DNA from: Symbiobacteriaceae bacterium
Lineage (GTDB): Bacteria; Bacillota; JAAYKD01; WRDA01
Direction: 5' to 3'
NCBI GenBank assembly: GCA_009783675.1
Contig: WRDA01000011.1
Coordinates: forward strand, 1-17,169
Length of the DNA: 17,169 nucleotides
The position numbers and the translations under genes are program-made. Below are positions 6,434-13,380 of this stretch, one piece after another (position 1 is the stretch's first letter; every line of letters starts with the position of its first letter). The notes below the pieces were generated by a model, which saw only the letters and a list, made by a program, of their open reading frames with translations, had not been told where the DNA came from and searched no databases.

Positions 6434-7015
6434 TTGGACATTACATTATTATCTCCTCTCGTACGGGCTGGCTTAACACCGGGGAGATGGTTGCACACCC
6501 TGAGCTGCATGGAGTATGCAGTCAGCCTGGCTCAGGTGTATGGCACAGATGTATCTTCCGTGCGAATCGCGGCTCTCCTTCATGATGCCTGTAGGGATCT
6601 GAGTATGGCTGAAATGTTGGATCGAACTGCTAAGTCAGAGTATCGGATCTCCGAGTTTGAATATGTAAATCCTGTTTTGCTTCATGGTCCTCTGGCAGCC
6701 GAATGGGCGGAGAAAGATTTAGGCATTGCAGATGAGAGCATCCTTGAAGCCATAAGATTTCACACTACTGGTGCACCAGGGATGGGAAAAACTGCGATGG
6801 TCCTCTTTCTTGCCGATGCTCTGGAACCTCTGCGCAGCTTTCCGGAAGCACCATGTTTGCGAAAAAGGATTATGAAACTCACTCTGAAGGCCGCCGTAGC
6901 TTTGACTTTGCGGTATAACTTACATTATCTTATCGACGCAGGAAAACCCATTTCTCCCCACAGCGTTGCTTTGCATAATCAGCTCCTGAAAAACTCCGGA
7001 GATACGACGCTATGA
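6434..7015 (+). CDS. yqeK: HD-domain phosphohydrolase YqeK (diadenosine tetraphosphatase type)
   Basis: Family members hydrolyse diadenosine tetraphosphate symmetrically to ADP, removing an alarmone-like by-product of aminoacyl-tRNA synthetases. The 193-residue protein has a full metal-binding HD set: His21, His50-Asp51 in ALLHDACRD, His84 in LLHG, His110 in IRFHTTG and Asp128 in FLADALEP. The start is TTG 6434 with GAGGT at 6421-6425, eight bases upstream; no ATG fits better. Its stop overlaps the start of the LCP gene (ATGA, 7012-7015). In many Bacillota nadD lies directly upstream; here it does not. Start choice is moderately sure; family is sure. Confidence 0.93.
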   Translation: MDITLLSPLVRAGLTPGRWLHTLSCMEYAVSLAQVYGTDVSSVRIAALLHDACRDLSMAEMLDRTAKSEYRISEFEYVNPVLLHGPLAAEWAEKDLGIADESILEAIRFHTTGAPGMGKTAMVLFLADALEPLRSFPEAPCLRKRIMKLTLKAAVALTLRYNLHYLIDAGKPISPHSVALHNQLLKNSGDTTL

Positions 7016-8349
7016 TAATACACTCATCAAATGGTAGCGAAGAGTTTACCAGCAGGTCTGAAAGGCACCAGAAGAATCTGCTTCTCAGGCTGGGGCGTCC
7101 CGGGAACTTGCTTCGTCTGCTGCTGTTGATGATGATCTTGGTCCTGGCAGGGTCATTCACCATCACCCTGATCTATCTTAACAGCCTTGATAGTGAAGGT
7201 ATTTCAGCCATCCTTCCTGCAGAAGACGAACGCCTCAATATCCTGTTCATGGGTATAGATGGTGGCATTCTCGCAAATGGTGCTCGTATGACAGGACGCA
7301 GTGATGTCCTGATACTTCTTTCGATCGACAGAGTCTCTCGTGATGCAATGCTGCTATCCATACCTAGGGATACCAGAGTCATCCTGGCGGGTCATGGTGA
7401 AGCCAAGATCAATGCCGCCCATGTCTATGGTGGTATTCCTCTGACGATCACAACGGTCACAGAACTGTTGGAGCAACCGATACATTACTATGTCAAACTT
7501 GACCTGCAGGCTTTCCAAAACCTGGTTGATGCAGCTGGCGGGGTTACCATTGATATCCACCAAACGATGCAGTACGAGGATCCATACGATGTCCCACCTC
7601 TGGTAATCGACCTGCAGGAAGGTCAGCAGCATCTGGATGGGGCCAGAGCCATGCAGTTTGTCCGCTTTCGCGATCAGCTGGGAGATATCGGACGTCTGGG
7701 ACGTCAGAAGGAGTTTGTCCTGGCTCTAATGGACCAGGTCCTCAGTTTTACCGGAATCTGGCGTTTGCCTGCCATCGCCAGGCAGGCTAAGACTAGTCTA
7801 TCTTCTAACCTCTCAGCAGGATCTTTGCTTTCTCTCGGGTATCAGCTGCTTACGCTGACTTCCGCACCAGTACAGGAAACTCTTCCTGGACAGGGTATTA
7901 ATGGTGGAGCCTTCTGGTTACCTGATACTGAGGCCATAGGCAGCTTGTTTCCTCCCGTAGGAGATCATGCGTCATTGTGGTTTTCCTGGTTCACCATAAC
8001 AGAGCACTGGCATGATTTTTGGGCAGATAACCCTCTGCTTCTGATTCTGAAGAGAGATCAGGCTCCACGCAAAGAAGAAATCACTATAACCGTCCTCAAC
8101 GGTAATGGCGGACAGGGTTCTGCTACCCGGGCAGCAGAGAATCTGACCAAAGAAGGGTATCATGTCATCAGTATAGGAGACGCTGATCATTATGGGTATG
8201 CAAAATGTCTTATCATCTATAATGCGGCTGCTGAAGGGAAGGCAAGAGTGGCTGCCAGCTCCATTCCTGGTGCACTTTTACAAGCAGCCACTGCCGATGA
8301 TCCCGAGAGCGATCTGGTAATAATCATCGGGGTGGACTACTTACGATAA
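7012..8349 (+). CDS. LytR-CpsA-Psr (LCP) family cell-wall ligase with LytR_C domain
   Basis: Membrane-anchored enzyme family that transfers undecaprenyl-linked anionic polymers, such as teichoic acids, to peptidoglycan outside the cell. Of 445 residues, 33-57 form one transmembrane helix after a basic cytoplasmic start. The LCP domain runs from about 74 to 240 with TGRSDVL (94-100), SIPRDTRV (116-123), KINAAHVYGG (132-141) and VRFRDQ plus GRLGRQ (217-232), which hold the conserved Arg and Asp residues for pyrophosphate and metal binding. A LytR_C domain occupies about 366-445 (ITITVLNGNG to the end). It overlaps yqeK by four bases and precedes rsfS. The precise polymer substrate cannot be read from the sequence. 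Confidence 0.94.
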   Translation: MIIHSSNGSEEFTSRSERHQKNLLLRLGRPGNLLRLLLLMMILVLAGSFTITLIYLNSLDSEGISAILPAEDERLNILFMGIDGGILANGARMTGRSDVLILLSIDRVSRDAMLLSIPRDTRVILAGHGEAKINAAHVYGGIPLTITTVTELLEQPIHYYVKLDLQAFQNLVDAAGGVTIDIHQTMQYEDPYDVPPLVIDLQEGQQHLDGARAMQFVRFRDQLGDIGRLGRQKEFVLALMDQVLSFTGIWRLPAIARQAKTSLSSNLSAGSLLSLGYQLLTLTSAPVQETLPGQGINGGAFWLPDTEAIGSLFPPVGDHASLWFSWFTITEHWHDFWADNPLLLILKRDQAPRKEEITITVLNGNGGQGSATRAAENLTKEGYHVISIGDADHYGYAKCLIIYNAAAEGKARVAASSIPGALLQAATADDPESDLVIIIGVDYLR

Positions 8350-8378
8350 AAACAACAGACTGATTAAGGAGGAAAACA

Positions 8379-8738
8379 ATGTATTCCAGTAAGGAACTGG
8401 CTTTAGCGATTGCCAGTTGGGGTGAGGAAAGAAAAGCCAGCGAAGTGCTCATACTGGAGATTGGCCAGATAAGCATTATCGCTGACTATTTCGTGATTAT
8501 GCACGCCAGCAACCGTACCCTGACAATGGCTCTGACCGATCAGATCAGCGATGAGGTGGAGAAAAAATTCCAGCTGCATCTCCCTCATGTTGAGGGACGC
8601 CAGGAGGGCGATTGGTTACTCCTCGACTATGGAAGTGTTGTTGTACACATTTTTCTGGAAGGGACTCGTCGTTTTTACGACTTGGAGAGGCTCTGGATTG
8701 ACGCACCGGTTCTGCACCGCACCAAAGCTCCGAATTAA
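8379..8738 (+). CDS. rsfS: ribosomal silencing factor RsfS
   Basis: Binds ribosomal protein L14 on the 50S subunit and blocks subunit joining, lowering translation when nutrients run out. The 119-residue length and sequence fit the family: an N-terminal helix with KASEVLILEIG, then ADYFVIMHASNRTLTMALTD, and a C-terminal VEGRQEGDWLLLDYGSVVVHIF, followed by FYDLERLW. TAAGGAGG shortly before ATG 8379 gives a strong ribosome-binding site. It closes the yqeK-LCP-rsfS run. Its TAA stop (8736-8738) lies within the TTAA that also ends the convergent gene, and no terminator separates them. Confidence 0.96.
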   Translation: MYSSKELALAIASWGEERKASEVLILEIGQISIIADYFVIMHASNRTLTMALTDQISDEVEKKFQLHLPHVEGRQEGDWLLLDYGSVVVHIFLEGTRRFYDLERLWIDAPVLHRTKAPN

Positions 8739-9850
8739 GGTACCAGATGTACTTGCATGCTATCCGGGTTCCAGGTTAGTTCATCGAAAAGAGAAGCAAA
8801 TGCACGCAGGGGCACGAGGGTATAGCCGGCAACAATAGTAGGGGCCTGCCCAAAGTCGATCACCAGATTATCGACTTTAATCTCGGTCTGGTCCACGATC
8901 ATATAAAACTGATGGCCAGAGACATTTGCTGTAATTTGGCGTGTCTCTGCTTCATAAAAGACTTCGCCGTTCAATACAACTTCCACCAGATAACGGAAAG
9001 GTAGCATGGTACGACCGTTGATGATCTGGGGCGGAACTGGTGGCTCCTCTAGAATCAGGTCGTCCTTGGTGACCAGTTTACTATCAATCGTCAGACAGAT
9101 AACATTCTCTCTCGTTGCAGATGGTAGGGCTTCCTCTGGCGCCAGGACCTGGAACACGTTGGCAGTCTGCAGAGTTACCTCTCCGGGTATAGCGAATGTG
9201 TTGCTGTAGACTTCGATCGTGTTCGCTCCATCGCTGACGACCAGTAGAAAGAAACCGTTTCCGGACGCGTCAAAACCCATTTCAGCGAAGTCTATCTCGT
9301 AGAAGTTATCAGTCAGATCAAAGTCTATTATTTCGCTGTAGTAATCAGAGATATAATAGAGTTCTGCATAGAGTTGCAACCCTTCTGGACTCTGCCAATT
9401 CCAGATGAGAGTGAATGGATCGCTGGTGTTAAAGGTCAGTTCAGCGAACTCTGCCTGGGGCATGCTTCTGGAGATCGGTAGTTCAGCCAGATGCACGCCA
9501 TGCTCATCATATAGGTTGAAGTGATCTGTACCCGCGGGAAAGAGAGCAGCAAAGTCGAAATAACGTACGACTTCCTCAGCATATTCTGTAACCCTGACAG
9601 GCTGAAAGTTGGTCTCCGCCAGGACTTCTCCCATCCTCCCTATAGCCTGAAAGCTGTACTCTCCGGCTTCTGGTTCCCATGCATCACTGGGGATGATGAT
9701 CGCATAAGCAGGATCGAAGACCACTTCATTTCCACCAGTGAGAAATCCGAATACCTCGAGAACGCGAAGGGTGTCCGCTTCTGAGGCTATGACTCCACCA
9801 GAAATTATTATGACAGCAACAAACACCAGGACTAATAATCGTTTCACCAT
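8735..9850 (-). CDS. exported protein with copper-amine-oxidase-N-like (stalk) domain
   Basis: Predicted to be secreted or surface-attached. Residues 1-23 are a signal peptide (MVKRLLVLVFVAVIIISGGV, cleavage likely after IAS). Residues 24-240 match no family I know; they are acidic, rich in aromatic residues, and alternate in a way that suggests one or two beta-sandwich modules (PFTLIWNWQSPEGLQLYAEL; NGFFLLVVSDGANTIEVYSN). Residues about 251-371 resemble the copper-amine-oxidase N-terminal domain common in Clostridia exported proteins, with INGRTMLPFRYLVE (about 277-290) and GYTLVPLRAFASLF (342-355), two half-repeats of that fold. Despite the name these domains are not oxidases. No membrane anchor or cell-wall sorting motif is seen after the signal peptide. 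It is convergent with rsfS. Function unknown. Confidence 0.8.
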   Translation of the reverse strand: MVKRLLVLVFVAVIIISGGVIASEADTLRVLEVFGFLTGGNEVVFDPAYAIIIPSDAWEPEAGEYSFQAIGRMGEVLAETNFQPVRVTEYAEEVVRYFDFAALFPAGTDHFNLYDEHGVHLAELPISRSMPQAEFAELTFNTSDPFTLIWNWQSPEGLQLYAELYYISDYYSEIIDFDLTDNFYEIDFAEMGFDASGNGFFLLVVSDGANTIEVYSNTFAIPGEVTLQTANVFQVLAPEEALPSATRENVICLTIDSKLVTKDDLILEEPPVPPQIINGRTMLPFRYLVEVVLNGEVFYEAETRQITANVSGHQFYMIVDQTEIKVDNLVIDFGQAPTIVAGYTLVPLRAFASLFDELTWNPDSMQVHLVP

Positions 9851-9898
9851 TTTTCCACTCTCTCCTGATTAGTCTATGAAGACCATCGCTGGTACAGT

Positions 9899-9922
9899 AA
9901 AAGCCCTTAGCAATATAAGAGC
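9899..9922 (-). terminator. intrinsic terminator downstream of tRNA-Arg
   Basis: On the minus strand GCTCTTA (9922-9916) pairs with TAAGGGC (9909-9903), one G-U pair included, followed by TTTT (9902-9899). It separates the tRNA from the exported-protein gene. Confidence 0.65.
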
Positions 9923-9924
9923 CT

Positions 9925-9961
9925 CCGTAGTCTCGATCATCTGATCACTACGGGGTCTTTT
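9925..9961 (+). terminator. second hairpin, possible plus-strand terminator
   Basis: CCGTAGT (9925-9931) pairs with ACTACGG (9947-9953), with an inner GATC/GATC pairing, then GGTCTTTT on the plus strand. It could stop antisense or read-through transcription before the tRNA; on the minus strand it lacks a T tract. Confidence 0.5.
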
Positions 9962-9968
9962 CATGTTT

Positions 9969-10043
9969 TGGTGCGCGTGAGAGGAATCGAACCTCCGCAC
10001 CCAGGTCCGGAGCCTGGTGCTCTATCCACTGAGCTACACGCGC
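9969..10043 (-). tRNA. tRNA-Arg (anticodon CCG)
   Basis: A 75-nt cloverleaf. Acceptor GCGCGTG (10043-10037) pairs with CACGCGC, and ACCA ends at 9969. The D arm is AGCTCAGTGGATAGAGC. Anticodon stem CCAGG/CCTGG encloses CTCCGGA, so the anticodon is CCG, reading CGG (Arg). The T arm has GGTTCGATTCC. CCA is encoded. Confidence 0.95.
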
Positions 10044-10054
10044 ATCGCTGACAG

Positions 10055-10083
10055 AGTATAACACATCTCCCAAAGCGAAGCAA
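10055..10083 (-). promoter_or_regulatory. probable promoter of tRNA-Arg
   Basis: On the minus strand a good -10, TATACT (10060-10055), follows a weak -35, TTGCTT (10083-10078), at 17 bases. It starts close to the mature 5' end. Read-through from dacF is also possible because I see no clear terminator after that gene. Confidence 0.55.
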
Positions 10084-10142
10084 CCGAAGGCTCGTTGGTG
10101 AAGACGATGAGAATCGGTTTGCACGTTACAATATCTGGTGAA

Positions 10143-11321
10143 TTAAGGTCGGACAATACGGAATAACCCTCTGAAAAAGTCGACAATCCTCTGCCCCATC
10201 ATTTTAAAAAAGCCTGCTTCTCCGCTATCTTCTGCTGTTAACAGATCTACTACAGATATTTCCTGATCATCATAGCTGACGGTGAGAGTACCTACCTTCG
10301 TCCCCTTATCAATAGGAGCCACTGCTTGCTTAGGCAGATCGGAATGCCAGATCAGCTCTTCTGCAGTACCTGTTCGAATGACCACATTAACATCGCTTGC
10401 GACAGCTACCCCTACCTGATCCAATGCTCCTCTGCTAATCTGTAACTTGCTGTCGACTATATCCCCGGAGTGCAGGATGGTCAAACGCTGAAAATCATCC
10501 CCAAATCCATAATCGAGTAAGGACTTTATCTCACTATAACGTAAACCATCGCTGTCGGCATCGAGTATCACAGCGATCAGACGCACGTCTTCCCTCAGAG
10601 CACTGCCAAGTAGACAGTACCCTGCATCATCAGTGGTACCAGTTTTAATTCCATCAGCACCTTCGTAGCTAAGCAAAAGTTGGTTGGTGTTGTACATCGG
10701 GGATGGAAAACTGAAATAACTCATCTCCGGTAAAGTCAGATAATAGATTGCTTCTGGATGATCGCGTAATAATGCAGCCCCTAAAATTGCTGTATCTCTG
10801 GCGGTCGAATAATGACCATCTTCATCTAATCCATGGACATTGCGATACTGAGTACCAGACATTCCCAACTGAACAGCTTTAGCATTCATGCGTATAACAA
10901 ACTCTTCCTCACTGTCACAGATTTCCTCGGCTGCGACAACGGAAGCGTCGTTACCAGATACGACGGCTATGCCTTTCAGAATTTCTTCGAAGACGACCAT
11001 ATCACCATGATAAAGCCACATTCGAGAAGTACCCAAGCTGATATCATAAGCTTTGCGACTCACATGACAAATATGTTCCAGACTAATCTCCCCGGCTTTT
11101 AAAGCGTCAAAAATGATATACATCGTCATCACTTTGGTCAGGCTAGCCATTGCGCAAGGATCATCCGCTGCCTTACTCAGGAGAACCTGCCCGGTATTGT
11201 AATCCAGGAGAAAGGCCGCCGATGCAGTCAGACGGGGTTCCGCAGCCATAAGAGGGTACGTGAGGATACTGCTGATTGTCAATACCAACAGCAGCAATAT
11301 AATCTCAAGCTTCCCCTTCAT
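10143..11321 (-). CDS. dacF: serine-type D-alanyl-D-alanine carboxypeptidase (DacF/PBP5 family)
   Basis: Removes the terminal D-Ala from peptidoglycan stem peptides outside the membrane, controlling cross-linking. From ATG 11321 it has 392 residues. A signal peptide ends near MAA-EP (about residue 27). The penicillin-binding motifs are all present: SLTK (60-63, nucleophile Ser60), SGN (122-124) and KTGT (216-219). The C-terminal beta-rich domain follows, and the last 25 residues (FFKMMGQRIVDFFRGLFRIV) look like the amphipathic membrane-binding helix of this family. AAGGAG lies six bases before ATG 11321 and only three before an adjacent GTG (11324), so the ATG is preferred. It follows mltG by 42 bases, so two wall enzymes share a transcript. 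The symbol is by similarity to DacF-type proteins; the paralogue is not certain. Confidence 0.92.
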   Translation of the reverse strand: MKGKLEIILLLLVLTISSILTYPLMAAEPRLTASAAFLLDYNTGQVLLSKAADDPCAMASLTKVMTMYIIFDALKAGEISLEHICHVSRKAYDISLGTSRMWLYHGDMVVFEEILKGIAVVSGNDASVVAAEEICDSEEEFVIRMNAKAVQLGMSGTQYRNVHGLDEDGHYSTARDTAILGAALLRDHPEAIYYLTLPEMSYFSFPSPMYNTNQLLLSYEGADGIKTGTTDDAGYCLLGSALREDVRLIAVILDADSDGLRYSEIKSLLDYGFGDDFQRLTILHSGDIVDSKLQISRGALDQVGVAVASDVNVVIRTGTAEELIWHSDLPKQAVAPIDKGTKVGTLTVSYDDQEISVVDLLTAEDSGEAGFFKMMGQRIVDFFRGLFRIVRP

Positions 11322-11363
11322 CACATTCTCCTTCTTACGGTTACCCTGATCAGCAGACCGATC

Positions 11364-12371
11364 CTAGCCACCTAACCAGGCTGCTGCTGCTTCGTGTTCT
11401 TCGTATGTATGGCTGAAGATGTGGGTTCCATCTTCGCCAACCACAAAGAAAAGATAATCGGTCTCTGCCGGGTAGAGTACTGCCTGCAGGGCCAGCTCCC
11501 CCGGGCAGGATATGGGGCCAATCGGCAAGCCATCGTAGACATATGTATTATATGGGGAATCAATGGCAATATCTTCATAGGTCAGGATCTCTTTGAACTC
11601 AGGCAGTACATAGTTTACTGTAGCACAGGATTGCAAAGGCATGCCGATGGCCAGCCTGTTAAGAAAGACTCCGGCGACGATCTCCCGTTCATTGTCATAC
11701 TGACTCTCTTTTTCCAATATAGAGGCCAGGACGATAATCTCGGCAAAACTCAAGGGATGATCGACAGGAATATCCAGGTCGCCAAAACGGTCCAATGCCT
11801 CCTGATAAAAAGCCTGTAGCAACTCTTCGGGTGAAAGGATGTAACTCCAGGTGTAAGTCGCCGGGAACAGGTAGCCCTCCAAAGCAAAGATAACTCCGGG
11901 ATCGGTATGCCTGAGGTTGGAGTGTTCCACTGCAGCCAGAAACTCCTCCTCGCTGCAAAAACCTTGTCGTTCTGCCGCTCTGGCAATCTGCCTGATGTTG
12001 CTGCCTTCAGGTATAGAAAAGACAAAAGAAGGAATATATATATCACCAGCGGCCATTTTTTCAGTTACCTCAGCGATGCTCATGCCTATGTTAAAGCGAT
12101 ACAGCCCGGCCTGCAGAGATGAACCCAGACCACTTTTGGAATTATAATAACGAAAAAGATCGGCATCGAGTATGACGCCTTCAGAAACCAAGAGAGCTCC
12201 GATCTGATTAACGCTCATACCTGGTTCGATCTGAACTTCGACGATATCATCGCTTAATCGCGAGTCATCGTAGATGGCCTGCTCTCTCTGACTACCGGAA
12301 ATATCGCATCCGGTCAGTATAAATACAACCAGCATCAACAGGAGAGAGAACTTTTTGAGAGAAAAGATCAT
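11364..12371 (-). CDS. mltG: endolytic transglycosylase MltG (YceG-like), lipoprotein form
   Basis: Cuts nascent glycan strands at the membrane and so terminates peptidoglycan polymerisation. From ATG 12371 it has 335 residues. Seen: a LysM-like N-terminal part (VEVQIEPGMSVNQIGALLVSEG), the conserved EGYLFPATYTW, the catalytic Glu about 220 in ASILEKES, FLNRLAIGMPLQS, and SPYNTYVYDGLPIGPI followed by a Pro-Gly, all family hallmarks. The N-terminus ends in a lipobox, LTGC (19-22), instead of the plain membrane helix usual for MltG, so it may be lipid-anchored. GAGGTG six bases before 12371 sets the start; an in-frame ATG at 12380 is too close to it. It follows yrzB as in B. subtilis (yrrL). 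Confidence 0.93.
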   Translation of the reverse strand: MIFSLKKFSLLLMLVVFILTGCDISGSQREQAIYDDSRLSDDIVEVQIEPGMSVNQIGALLVSEGVILDADLFRYYNSKSGLGSSLQAGLYRFNIGMSIAEVTEKMAAGDIYIPSFVFSIPEGSNIRQIARAAERQGFCSEEEFLAAVEHSNLRHTDPGVIFALEGYLFPATYTWSYILSPEELLQAFYQEALDRFGDLDIPVDHPLSFAEIIVLASILEKESQYDNEREIVAGVFLNRLAIGMPLQSCATVNYVLPEFKEILTYEDIAIDSPYNTYVYDGLPIGPISCPGELALQAVLYPAETDYLFFVVGEDGTHIFSHTYEEHEAAAAWLGG

Positions 12372-12406
12372 GGAATGCACCTCAACATCTCTTACGACCT
12401 GAAAGA

Positions 12407-12433
12407 GGCTGCCTCAACGAAATTGAGACAGCC
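12407..12433 (-). terminator. hairpin between yrzB and mltG
   Basis: On the minus strand GGCTGTCTCA pairs with TGAGGCAGCC (10 bp, one G-U) around a 7-base loop, followed by TCTTTC. The T tract is weak, so this may be a leaky terminator that lowers mltG-dacF expression. Confidence 0.55.
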
Positions 12434-12474
12434 CCTGAACTCGGCTTGCCAGCAGGCTTACAGATGAAGCTGAT

Positions 12475-12795
12475 CTAACTTTCCTCTTCTTCATCTTCGG
12501 AGATTATCTCTTCCCAGGCAGCGACAACCGTATTCCATTCATCCTCATCTTCGATATCTACCAGAGTCTCTTCGCCATCTTCATCGGTTTCGATGCGTAA
12601 GATGATAGCTTCCGCCTCTTCATCATCCTCTTCCTCTTCAAGAGGATAGAGCACTGCATACTCTTTACCCCCCACCTCAAGTACGGTGAAGAGTTCAAAC
12701 TCATGCTCTCGACCCTCATCATCGACGACTGTTACCACATCGATTTCTTCTTCTTCGTCTTCCTTATCGCGAAGCAGGTCTCTGTCATCATTCAT
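12475..12795 (-). CDS. yrzB: DUF1292 family acidic protein YrzB
   Basis: A very acidic 106-residue cytoplasmic protein of unknown biochemical function. The conserved DUF1292 core is seen as VVDDEGREHEFELFTVLEVG then KEYAVLYPLEE and EAIILRIETDEDGEETLVDI, flanked by long runs of Glu and Asp. The start at ATG 12795 has AAGGAG eight bases upstream; a longer frame to 12849 lacks a site. In Bacillota it lies with ireB (yrzL) and ruvX (yrrK), as here. A candidate promoter of its own is 40 bases upstream. Confidence 0.92.
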   Translation of the reverse strand: MNDDRDLLRDKEDEEEEIDVVTVVDDEGREHEFELFTVLEVGGKEYAVLYPLEEEEDDEEAEAIILRIETDEDGEETLVDIEDEDEWNTVVAAWEEIISEDEEEES

Positions 12796-12835
12796 ATAAA
12801 ACACTCCTTTCAGACACTTTCCTGGAGACATCTCA

Positions 12836-12864
12836 AGTGTATCACACATCGGACTACCTGTCTA
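12836..12864 (-). promoter_or_regulatory. candidate promoter for yrzB
   Basis: On the minus strand TAGACA (12864-12859), 17 bases, TACACT (12841-12836). Both hexamers deviate from consensus, so the call is tentative. It would let yrzB-mltG-dacF be expressed apart from ruvX. Confidence 0.35.
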
Positions 12865-12923
12865 CAATAAAATACGCTCCTCTGGTGTACAAACGACTTC
12901 CAGGTTACTGAGCAGGCGCACTG

Positions 12924-13367
12924 TTACCCTTCCTGCGACCTGCTCTCTGAAGATAAGGTCTGACTGTCAAGATATCCTTGCAGGATCAATGTAGCCGCCA
13001 CCATGTCGATGACCTGGCGTCGTTTTCCTCTCCTCATTCCATTCCCAATCAGGATTGCTTCTGCAGCCTTGGTTGTCAGACGTTCATCCCATAAGACGAC
13101 CTTACAAGACGTACTCTCCTGCAAAGATCCAGCGAAAAGCAGGGTATCCCTTGCCTGAGGTCCCAGGCTATTGTTCATGTTCTTGGGATAACCCAATACT
13201 ACAGTTTCGATAGCGTGATTGGTTATGATTTCACCAAGCGCGCTGAGATCACCCTCCGTATTTGTTCGTTTAAGAACCGTGTATCCCTGTGCAGTGAAGC
13301 CTAAAGGATCAGAGATAGCCACACCTATGGTCCTGCTACCCAGATCCAGTCCCATAGCACGTTGAAT
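12924..13367 (-). CDS. ruvX: RuvX/YqgF-type RNase H-like resolvase, probable AUU start
   Basis: Holliday-junction-resolvase-fold nuclease, linked in other bacteria to 16S rRNA 5' processing and to recombination. The RNase H-like fold is clear: AMGLDLGSRTIGVAISD with the first catalytic Asp, ETVVLGYPKNMNNSLGPQA, VVLWDERLTTKAAE with a second acidic pair, and RQVIDMVAATLILQGYLD with the third Asp. No ATG, GTG or TTG fits the strong AGGAGG (13380-13375). The in-frame ATG at 13355 is 19 bases from it, while ATT at 13367 is seven bases away and gives MQRAMGLDLGS, matching the usual N-terminus (MRILGLDLG in B. subtilis YrrK). I therefore place the start at ATT, giving 147 residues. The upstream gene's TAG overlaps the ribosome-binding site. 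Confidence 0.9.
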   Translation of the reverse strand: MQRAMGLDLGSRTIGVAISDPLGFTAQGYTVLKRTNTEGDLSALGEIITNHAIETVVLGYPKNMNNSLGPQARDTLLFAGSLQESTSCKVVLWDERLTTKAAEAILIGNGMRRGKRRQVIDMVAATLILQGYLDSQTLSSESRSQEG

Positions 13368-13374
13368 AACTCCA

Positions 13375-13380
13375 CCTCCT
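13375..13380 (-). promoter_or_regulatory. ribosome-binding site that points to an ATT start of ruvX
   Basis: AGGAGG on the minus strand, seven bases before ATT 13367 and nineteen before ATG 13355. It overlaps the stop codon (13381-13379) of the reductase gene, so ribosomes finishing that gene could reinitiate. Confidence 0.75.

Noticed and set aside
11394..11819. 141-residue open frame on the plus strand
   Set aside because: It lies fully inside mltG on the opposite strand, has no ribosome-binding site worth noting and matches no family; a shadow of mltG codon structure.
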